Below, one piece after another: positions 8,241 to 12,903 of a stretch of 15,268 nt of DNA. Each line of letters starts with the position of its first letter. Positions within the stretch are counted from its first letter, which is position 1. A program made the position numbers and the translations under genes. A model generated the notes under the pieces. It saw nothing but the letters and a program-made list of their open reading frames with translations, did no database searches and was not told the DNA's origin. The DNA is from JBEIVB01 sp040374085 (GTDB lineage Bacteria; Bacteroidota; Bacteroidia; UBA4408), in NCBI GenBank assembly GCA_040374085.1, contig JBEIVB010000060.1:1-15268 (forward strand), given 5' to 3'.

Positions 8241-8795
8241 TCAGTCTTTCGATTTCTCGCCCACAAATCCATCTTCGGGCCTTTTGAAGAGCACGTTGAA
8301 GGTGGTGAGGGAACCGTAGCAGCGCGTGATGTACTGCTGCATGTTTACTTTTTCTTCGTCGCTGAGCTTGGCGTTGCTGTTGATGTTCTGCTCCAGCACA
8401 CGCAGCCTGTCGCGCAGCATAAGGATTTTGTGGAAGAAGGTTTCTATGGGCAGTTCCTTGGATTTCAAGCTGTCGGAACCCGGCTTTAAGATCATGGTTC
8501 CGCCTTGCCATTTCTCTCCCAAGGGCACCAATTCGCCAATGCCCAGGTATCGATCCAAGATGCGCGTGAGCGTTTTCTCCACCCGATCCATATCCACTTC
8601 CTCACCGCTTCCCATGGTGGGGGCTTCTTCCAGCAGGGATAAGGTTTCGGGAGCGCTGCGCTTGGAAATGTCGATGACGCCGCGGCTTCCGAAATCGATC
8701 TTATAAAACAAGTCGTCCACCTTCACCAGTTTGCCTTTTCCGTACACCTGGTGGCGAAGGGTGCACCCAACAATCCAATTATCCATGTCTTCCAT
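8241..8795 (-). CDS. Conserved Bacteroidota-type protein with Tudor/SH3-like N-terminus
   Basis: A 184-residue protein from ATG at 8795 (MEDMDN); a second ATG at 8786 (MDNWIVG) is equally possible. Residues 9-50 contain VGCTLRHQVYGKGKLVKVDD followed by FYKIDFGSRGVIDISKRS. This resembles the small Tudor/SH3-like barrel found at the end of UvrD/PcrA helicases (xRHxxFGxGxV pattern) and suggests nucleic-acid or protein binding. The remaining two thirds (about 60-184) are charged and mostly helical, with no active-site signature I can name, and the C-terminus is GEKSKD. There is no signal peptide or membrane helix. It heads the run that continues with the glycosyltransferase 5 nt downstream. The frame extends upstream to 8891, but that part overlaps the GyrI-like gene and looks non-coding. 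The function is not known, and the barrel call is my inference from the motif. Confidence 0.75.
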   Translation of the reverse strand: MEDMDNWIVGCTLRHQVYGKGKLVKVDDLFYKIDFGSRGVIDISKRSAPETLSLLEEAPTMGSGEEVDMDRVEKTLTRILDRYLGIGELVPLGEKWQGGTMILKPGSDSLKSKELPIETFFHKILMLRDRLRVLEQNINSNAKLSDEEKVNMQQYITRCYGSLTTFNVLFKRPEDGFVGEKSKD

Positions 8796-8801
8796 AGGTG
8801 C

Positions 8802-8809
8802 CAAAGGTA
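8802..8809 (-). promoter_or_regulatory. Candidate -7 promoter box (TACCTTTG)
   Basis: TACCTTTG on the minus strand matches the Bacteroidota primary-sigma -7 consensus TAnnTTTG at every defined position. It lies only 6 nt before ATG 8795, so the transcript would begin at or next to that ATG, or give a leader of roughly 10 nt for ATG 8786. No clear -33 TTG is seen 19-21 nt upstream, which lowers confidence. It would drive the four-gene run down to the MFS gene. Confidence 0.45.
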
Positions 8810-8850
8810 AGGAAAGGGATATTTTAGGTTGATATCCGATTGGAGATGAC

Positions 8851-9345
8851 CTAAGCCTTGCGCACCGGCACGAGGATGGTTTCGGTGGCAAGCGGATCGT
8901 TGGGGCGGTAATCGGCCGGCATACGATCTACAAAAGGCCTGTGCTCGGGCACGTAACCCGAGGAGGGTAGAAAATCTTCCAGAATGTAACGCATGGCCTC
9001 CAAAGCCCCTTGGGGAAGGCCCCGGTATCGAAAGGCGGCGCAGCAACCGGGAGAAACCCAAAGGCCGTGCAAACCGGATGCCTCTGCAGGCGGAGCTGCC
9101 ACTTCCACAGCAGCCCATTTGATGAACGGCACAGAAGGCAAGACCCGAGCAAAATCAACCTCCTCAGAAAACACCTGGATGCTGAGCCAATCGCTGCCCA
9201 CCCGATGGTCTAAGTTTGGGAGTTGGGCACGAAACTGCTGCCAGAGTGCGCGGGTGTTTTCGGGCGGAGCCACCGAGCTGGAGGTAACCCAAAGACCCGC
9301 GGCCCAGAATCCGGAACACATCCGAAACGATTCAAATGCAACCAT
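8851..9345 (-). CDS. GyrI-like effector-binding (SOUL/Rob-C type) domain protein
   Basis: A 164-residue protein from ATG at 9345; a TTG at 9366 in the same frame would add 7 residues but has no support. The whole protein matches the stand-alone GyrI-like family. The N-terminal half has TRALWQQFRAQ (31-41), LSIQVFSEEVDF (54-65) and IKWAAVEV (75-82). The C-terminal half has GLWVSPGCCAAFRYRGLPQG (94-113), an ILEDFLPSSGY helix-loop (121-131), DYRPNDP (145-151) and a closing strand TETILVPVRK. These folds bind hydrophobic or cationic small molecules and occur as the ligand domain of AraC/MerR regulators such as Rob and BmrR; some stand-alone members are hydrolases. There is no DNA-binding domain here, so it is not itself a classical regulator. 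It is divergent from the MBL gene (102 bp between starts) and codirectional with the operon that starts 55 nt downstream. Confidence 0.85.
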   Translation of the reverse strand: MVAFESFRMCSGFWAAGLWVTSSSVAPPENTRALWQQFRAQLPNLDHRVGSDWLSIQVFSEEVDFARVLPSVPFIKWAAVEVAAPPAEASGLHGLWVSPGCCAAFRYRGLPQGALEAMRYILEDFLPSSGYVPEHRPFVDRMPADYRPNDPLATETILVPVRKA

Positions 9346-9363
9346 GTTTTGAGATTGAGTGCT

Positions 9364-9371
9364 CAAAGGAA
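9364..9371 (-). promoter_or_regulatory. Weak candidate -7 box upstream of the GyrI-like gene
   Basis: TTCCTTTG on the minus strand matches TAnnTTTG at all defined positions but one and lies 18 nt before ATG 9345. A TTG is found about 22 nt further upstream, slightly beyond the usual -33 spacing. This is the only plausible box in the divergent 9346-9447 region for the minus strand. On the plus strand the nearest equivalent is TAATATTG at 9424-9431, also one mismatch, 16 nt before the MBL start. Confidence 0.25.
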
Positions 9372-9447
9372 AAACAATTCCCGTGCACCTTCACAAGAAG
9401 AACGCATGGGTGTTTATTATTGGTAATATTGCGGGAAACCAAACGCT

Positions 9448-10854
9448 ATGGACATCACGTTTTTCGGAGCTGCGCAAACCGTTACCGGCAGCAAGCACCT
9501 GCTGGTAACACCTCAAAACAAGCGCATCCTGCTGGATTGCGGTATGTTTCAGGGTTTGGGGAAAGACACCGATCCCAAGAACAGGAATTTTGGTTTTGAC
9601 CCGAGCACCCTCGATGCCGTTATCCTCAGCCACGCCCACATCGACCACAGCGGATGCCTGCCGCGGCTTGTAGCAGAGGGCTTCAAGGGGCCCATCTACA
9701 CCACCGATGCCACCATAGACCTCTGCACCATCATGCTTGCCGACTCGGCCCACATCCAAGAAGCCGATGTGCGGTACTTGAACAAGCGCAGGGTTCGGGA
9801 AGGAAAAGAGGAGCTGAAACCCCTATATTCCGAAGAAGAAGTTAAAGCCTGCTTAGACCATTTTAAGCCGATACCGCTCGACACTTGGATTAAGATTTTC
9901 GATGACGTTGAACTTTTCCTCACCGATGCGGGCCATATTTTGGGCAGCGTGGCCATCAACTTAAAGTTATGGAAAGACGAGAAACAATCCATTTCTATAA
10001 CCTATACAGGCGACATAGGACGATATGAAGATCGCATCTTAAAGCCACCAGCCCCCTTTCCACAAGCCGATTACATCATTGCCGAATCTACCTACGGCGA
10101 TCGTTTGCACGGTGCGCCCGATGCCGCCGAGGAGACCTTAGAAAGCATCATACGCCACACCTGCGTAGAGAAAAAAGGCAAACTCATCATCCCATCCTTC
10201 GCCCTCGGGCGGACCCAGGAAATTGTGTACGCCATGGACAAACTGTTCAACGAAGGAAGACTGCCCAAAGTGCCGGTGTTTGTGGATTCACCCCTAGCCG
10301 TAAACGCCACCAACATCATGCGTAGGCATCCCAGTTTTTTCAACGACGAGATCCGAACCTACATGGAGCGAGACCCCGATCCGTTTGGATTCAACAACCT
10401 GCGATACATTCAAAAACTGGAGGAGTCGAAAGCCATAAACGGCATCGAGGGTCCATGCATCATCATCAGCGCATCGGGCATGGCAGAGGCAGGACGCATC
10501 AAGCACCACCTGGCCAACGGTTTGGAGGATGAACGCACCACCGTTTTATTGGTGGGGTATTGTACCCCTGAATCGCTTGGCGCTCGACTGGGGCGAGGCG
10601 ACAAAACCGTGCGTATTTTTGGCGAGGAAGTGCAGGTAAAAGCAGAGGTACGCACCATAACCTCCTACTCTGCCCACGCCGACTACAAAGAAATGATGCG
10701 CTACCTGGGCTGCCAGAACACGGAAAAAGTAAAACGCCTTTTTTTGGTGCATGGAGAATCGCAAACCCAAAAAAATTACAAGCTAAAACTTATGGAAATG
10801 GGCTTCGACGATGTGGTCATTCCCATGGAGGGCGAGTCGTTTAAATTGCATTGA
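9448..10854 (+). CDS. MBL-fold beta-CASP ribonuclease (YSH1/CPSF-73-like, COG1236)
   Basis: A 468-residue protein. Beta-CASP metallo-beta-lactamases are zinc-dependent RNA endo/exonucleases; bacterial members of this length resemble the 3'-processing nuclease CPSF-73/YSH1. All metal motifs are present: HAHIDH (62-67), Asp160-Ala-Gly-His163, and TGDIGR with Asp189. The beta-CASP insert follows with motif A around AESTYGDR (212-219), IIPSFALGRTQEIVY (247-261), VFVDSPLAV (277-285), ISASGMAEAGRIKHH (340-354, including the motif B His), and motif C/terminal motifs YSAHADY (407-413) and LVHGE (433-437). Start ATG 9448 gives MDITFFGAAQTVTGSKHLL, the standard opening beta-strand and T-G-S motif. The exonuclease III gene begins 2 nt after its stop, so the two nucleases are probably cotranslated. 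A cytoplasmic RNA-processing role is inferred from the family; the substrate is unknown. Confidence 0.95.
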   Translation: MDITFFGAAQTVTGSKHLLVTPQNKRILLDCGMFQGLGKDTDPKNRNFGFDPSTLDAVILSHAHIDHSGCLPRLVAEGFKGPIYTTDATIDLCTIMLADSAHIQEADVRYLNKRRVREGKEELKPLYSEEEVKACLDHFKPIPLDTWIKIFDDVELFLTDAGHILGSVAINLKLWKDEKQSISITYTGDIGRYEDRILKPPAPFPQADYIIAESTYGDRLHGAPDAAEETLESIIRHTCVEKKGKLIIPSFALGRTQEIVYAMDKLFNEGRLPKVPVFVDSPLAVNATNIMRRHPSFFNDEIRTYMERDPDPFGFNNLRYIQKLEESKAINGIEGPCIIISASGMAEAGRIKHHLANGLEDERTTVLLVGYCTPESLGARLGRGDKTVRIFGEEVQVKAEVRTITSYSAHADYKEMMRYLGCQNTEKVKRLFLVHGESQTQKNYKLKLMEMGFDDVVIPMEGESFKLH

Positions 10855-10856
10855 AA

Positions 10857-11627
10857 ATGGCTGTAAAAATTGCCACCTACAACGTAAACGGCATACGGGC
10901 CGCCGTAAACAAGGGCCTTATTTCCTGGCTGGAAGAAGAGCAGCCCGATGTGGTGTGCTTCCAGGAGGTAAAAGCCACCCAAGACCAATTGGACCACGCA
11001 CCCTTTGAAGCGCTGGGTTACACGGGGCATTGGTTCTCGGCCGAAAAGAAGGGGTACAGCGGCGTGGCCATATTTTCTAAGCTGCAGCCAAAACATGTGG
11101 AATACGGCTGCGGCAATGCCCTTTACGATGCCGAAGGAAGGGTAATACGATTGGATTTTGATGCGTTCAGCGTAATGAGTGTGTACCACCCCAGCGGAAC
11201 CACCGGCGATGCGCGCCAAGCGTTTAAGATGCAGTGGCTGGAGTTTTATCAGGACTATGTGCTGAGGTTGGCCCAAACCCACAAACACCTGGCGCTCAGC
11301 GGCGATTACAACATCTGCAACAAAGCCATAGACATACACAACCCGGTGGCCAACGCCAAAACATCGGGCTTCTTGCCCGAGGAACGGGCCTGGTTCGATG
11401 GGTTTTTGGAGAGTGGATTTACCGATGCCTTCCGGGCCGTGAACCCCGATCCGCACCACTACACCTGGTGGACCTTTCGGGCCAATGCCCGAGAGCGCAA
11501 CCTGGGGTGGCGCATCGATTACAACCTGGTTAGCCATGCCCTGGCTCCGGCCATTGCCAACAGCTACATTCAGCCTCACGTGCAACAGTCGGACCATTGC
11601 CCCTGCGTGGTGGTGCTGAATGTGTAA
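10857..11627 (+). CDS. xth: Exodeoxyribonuclease III (Xth/ExoA, AP endonuclease)
   Basis: A 256-residue protein, the usual size of the Xth/ExoA family (E. coli 268). It cleaves DNA at abasic sites and removes 3' blocking groups in base-excision repair. Catalytic residues of the endonuclease/exonuclease/phosphatase fold are all in place: ATYNVNGIR with Asn9, QEVKA with metal-binding Glu37, SVYHPSG with Tyr110, SGDYNI with Asp150 and Asn152, GWRIDYNL with Asp221, and the terminal SDHCP with Asp246 and His247. TWWTFRANARERNLGWRIDY fits the DNA-contact region. ATG at 10857 follows the MBL stop by 2 nt. A TTG at 10851 in frame overlaps that stop and is less likely. The gene is the end of a two-gene unit; tRNA genes follow 82 nt downstream and no hairpin terminator is evident after its TAA. 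Confidence 0.96.
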   Translation: MAVKIATYNVNGIRAAVNKGLISWLEEEQPDVVCFQEVKATQDQLDHAPFEALGYTGHWFSAEKKGYSGVAIFSKLQPKHVEYGCGNALYDAEGRVIRLDFDAFSVMSVYHPSGTTGDARQAFKMQWLEFYQDYVLRLAQTHKHLALSGDYNICNKAIDIHNPVANAKTSGFLPEERAWFDGFLESGFTDAFRAVNPDPHHYTWWTFRANARERNLGWRIDYNLVSHALAPAIANSYIQPHVQQSDHCPCVVVLNV

Positions 11628-11709
11628 GCCAATTCCACTTTTTTTTGAAAACAGGGCCGGCAAACCCAAAAATTCCTTTCCTTTGCAATCTCAAAATTTT
11701 TGAGGGATT

Positions 11710-11784
11710 CGGGGCGTAGCGTAGTCCGGTCATCGCGCCTGGTTTGGGACCAGGAGGTCGCAAGTTCGAATCTTGCCGCCCCGA
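11710..11784 (+). tRNA. tRNA-Pro (anticodon TGG)
   Basis: The cloverleaf is complete. Acceptor CGGGGCG (11710-11716) pairs with CGCCCCG (11777-11783), with discriminator A at 11784. The anticodon stem CCTGG/CCAGG encloses loop TTTGGGA, giving anticodon TGG. The T arm is GCAAG-TTCGAAT-CTTGC. CCA is not encoded. Total length is 75 nt. It decodes CCA and, by wobble, other proline codons. Confidence 0.97.
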
Positions 11785-11788
11785 CAAG

Positions 11789-11818
11789 AAAAGTTTAAGG
11801 CCTCCCTTAAACTTTTTT
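11789..11818 (+). terminator. Terminator-like hairpin between the two tRNAs
   Basis: A perfect 12-bp inverted repeat, AAAAGTTTAAGG (11789-11800) and CCTTAAACTTTT (11805-11816), encloses a 4-nt loop CCTC. The T run continues to 11818. It starts 4 nt after tRNA-Pro. The stem is AT-rich, so terminator strength is uncertain; it could instead mark a processing point in a tRNA-Pro/tRNA-Arg precursor. Because the arms pair A runs with T runs, it could act on either strand. Confidence 0.6.
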
Positions 11819-11829
11819 CGTTTTCATCC

Positions 11830-11903
11830 GGTCCCGTAGCTCAGCTGGATAGAGCAACTGCCTTCTAAGCAGTAGGTCATTGGTTCGAGTCCAATCGGGA
11901 TCG
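11830..11903 (+). tRNA. tRNA-Arg (anticodon TCT)
   Basis: Acceptor GGTCCCG (11830-11836) pairs with CGGGATC (11896-11902), including one G-T wobble, with discriminator G at 11903. The D arm contains GCTCAGCTGGATAGAGC. Anticodon stem ACTGC/GCAGT encloses loop CTTCTAA, giving anticodon TCT (reads AGA/AGG). The T arm is ATTGG-TTCGAGT-CCAAT. Length is 74 nt and CCA is not encoded. It lies 45 nt after tRNA-Pro. Confidence 0.97.
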
Positions 11904-11915
11904 CATAATGCAGTT

Positions 11916-11952
11916 AAGGGTCGCCATCGATGGAGAGCGTACCCTTTTTTTA
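11916..11952 (+). terminator. Rho-independent terminator after tRNA-Arg
   Basis: AAGGGT (11916-11921) pairs with ACCCTT (11941-11946). Inside is a CGC/GCG extension next to an unpaired T, over a loop containing the palindrome CCATCGATGG. A run of eight or more T residues directly follows the stem. It starts 13 nt after tRNA-Arg, as expected for the end of a tRNA transcript. Confidence 0.75.
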
Positions 11953-11973
11953 TTTTATAACTTAGTGGATATG

Positions 11974-12017
11974 TGGGCAGGATACACGCTTAACGCGGTA
12001 TGCCTTTTACCTGCCCA
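11974..12017. other. Imperfect inverted repeat / structured element downstream of the tRNAs
   Basis: TGGGCAGG (11974-11981) and CCTGCCCA (12010-12017) form a perfect 8-bp stem. It continues with ATAC/GTAT (11982-11985 with 11998-12001) and CGC/GCG (11987-11989 with 11995-11997) around a TTAAC loop. An unpaired A and an 8-nt bulge (12002-12009) interrupt it. No T run follows, so it is not an ordinary terminator. It may be a small structured RNA, a protein-binding site or a relic of a mobile element; nothing in the sequence decides between these. Confidence 0.4.
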
Positions 12018-12070
12018 TTTCCCATGACAACACCGGGTAGACTTGATGTGCATCATGTAGAGGCTTGGTG

Positions 12071-12421
12071 TTAAAATTGAGTGTCGTACAGTTCCTTCCA
12101 CCGAAGGTAAGATTGTTGATCAACCCATTGTTTTGTTTTAAATCCACCACGCCTTACATGTTGATGGATAAATCGACATAGTCCGGGGGTATATTCAATA
12201 GAATTGTTTGAGTTTATATATGCATGAACACCATCAGACAGCTTAAAAACACCATTTAATCCCTTGAATGAAAAACCGACGATGCAGCCTTTTTGCTCAG
12301 TTAAGCGCTTTTCATCTACTGATGCCGGGCGCGCTTTTTTCTCGGAAAGACCGCGGAGCACGCCCATTCTGTGTGCCCTTTGTGGCAAAAAACATGCGCC
12401 CTCTGCGTAAAAAAGACGCAA
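12071..12421 (-). CDS. Unrecognised 116-residue reading frame, possibly a gene remnant
   Basis: An open frame of 116 codons ending TAA-type at 12071, with ATGs at 12421 and 12367. The C-terminal half (from about residue 40) looks protein-like: GFSFKGLNGVFKLSDGVHAY, SIEYTPGLCRFIHQHVRRGG, then KTKQWVDQQSYLRWKELYDT. The first 30 or so codons, however, lie over a repeat-like stretch and read as low-quality arginine-rich sequence, which suggests the true gene, if any, has lost its start. I do not recognise the family. It stands alone, with lower GC than the flanking operons and no visible promoter. It could be a decayed gene, a short orphan gene or chance. Confidence 0.2.
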   Translation of the reverse strand: MRLFYAEGACFLPQRAHRMGVLRGLSEKKARPASVDEKRLTEQKGCIVGFSFKGLNGVFKLSDGVHAYINSNNSIEYTPGLCRFIHQHVRRGGFKTKQWVDQQSYLRWKELYDTQF

Positions 12422-12428
12422 AGCTCCG
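12354..12428. repeat. Putative 75-bp repeat element with two degenerate units
   Basis: Two imperfect direct units lie head to tail: unit A at about 12371-12393, containing GCCCTTTGTGGCAAAAAA, and unit B at about 12394-12417, containing GCCCTCTGCGTAAAAAA. A 6-bp inverted repeat, CGGAGC at 12354-12359 and GCTCCG at 12423-12428, flanks the pair. The CTTTGTGG/CTCTGCG-plus-A-run style resembles dispersed intergenic repeats I have seen across environmental bacteria. That resemblance is from memory; only the internal repetition and inverted ends are directly visible. Confidence 0.35.
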
Positions 12429-12501
12429 GTTCATTGTCGTCTGTGCGCTGGAGGCCCTTCTGCAAACGAGGACGAGAGAGGAGAATCTTGCCCCATAAGG
12501 G

Positions 12502-12666
12502 TCAATGGGCAACTTTCCACTTGTAGCTGCTCCATTTTTCAACCAACCCCAACATAGAATCGACCAAAGCCCGAATACCACCCACCGCCTCCCAAAACTC
12601 CTCCTCTGCCAACAAATGCCCAATCTGGAGGATGGCTTCGCGCAAATTGGTTATAAAGACGGACAA
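12502..12666 (-). CDS. Possible 54-residue helical small protein (TTG start)
   Basis: Reading from TTG at 12664-12666 to TGA at 12502-12504 gives a 54-residue protein whose middle is NLREAILQIGHLLAEEEFWE and then RALVDSMLGLVEKWSSYKWK. Its regular spacing of Leu/Ile and charged residues looks like two amphipathic helices, unlike the other frames here. There is no ATG in a suitable place, and the frame is closed by TGA just upstream, so it may equally be the tail of a broken gene. Not recognised as a known family. Confidence 0.2.
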   Translation of the reverse strand: MSVFITNLREAILQIGHLLAEEEFWEAVGGIRALVDSMLGLVEKWSSYKWKVAH

Positions 12667-12903
12667 CCCAAAACAAGAAACTCAGCAGCAATGGGCTTTT
12701 TACCCATAAAATGTATAACGTATATGTTGATTTTTTTATAAAAAAAAGTGGTTAACCATCAGCCAAAAACATAAGTTATCAACAATTTGAAAATTATTTA
12801 CTTGATTATCAGTACATTAAGAAAATGAATACACGGCGTATGAACAATAGGTGATATAGGTAAAAATTTATAGGTAGTTTCGTTCTAACACAATCCAAAT
12901 CCT
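12667..12903. other. AT-rich intergenic leader of the large secreted-protein gene
   Basis: No convincing gene lies here. The stretch is strongly AT-rich compared with the flanking operons and includes a 16-bp perfect palindrome of T7-A/T-A7 (12731-12746) with no loop, so it is not a terminator. It presumably contains the promoter for the gene starting at 12904. The only -7-like sequence close by is TAGTTTCG at about 12886-12893, one mismatch from TAnnTTTG, and no good -33 partner is seen. No Shine-Dalgarno sequence precedes 12904. Confidence 0.5.

Noticed and set aside
8236..8511. N-terminal extension of the glycosyltransferase to an ATG at 8511
   Set aside because: It overlaps the upstream gene entirely, is Arg/Gln/His-rich and is absent from the family architecture.
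8796..8891. Upstream extension of the Tudor-like protein to 8891
   Set aside because: It overlaps the 3' end of the GyrI-like gene and precedes a candidate promoter; the residues look non-coding.
10776..11669. 297-codon open frame on the minus strand opposite xth
   Set aside because: It is the mirror of a gene with complete catalytic motifs on the plus strand; its translation is rich in Gly/Val/His with no domain pattern and arises from the codon bias of xth.
11690..11704. CTCAAAA/TTTTGAG inverted repeat just before tRNA-Pro
   Set aside because: Only one base separates the arms and the stem is AT-rich; more likely chance in an AT-rich leader than a regulatory hairpin.
11830..12903. Integrated element using tRNA-Arg as attachment site
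   Set aside because: I saw no second copy of the tRNA 3' end and no integrase within the window.
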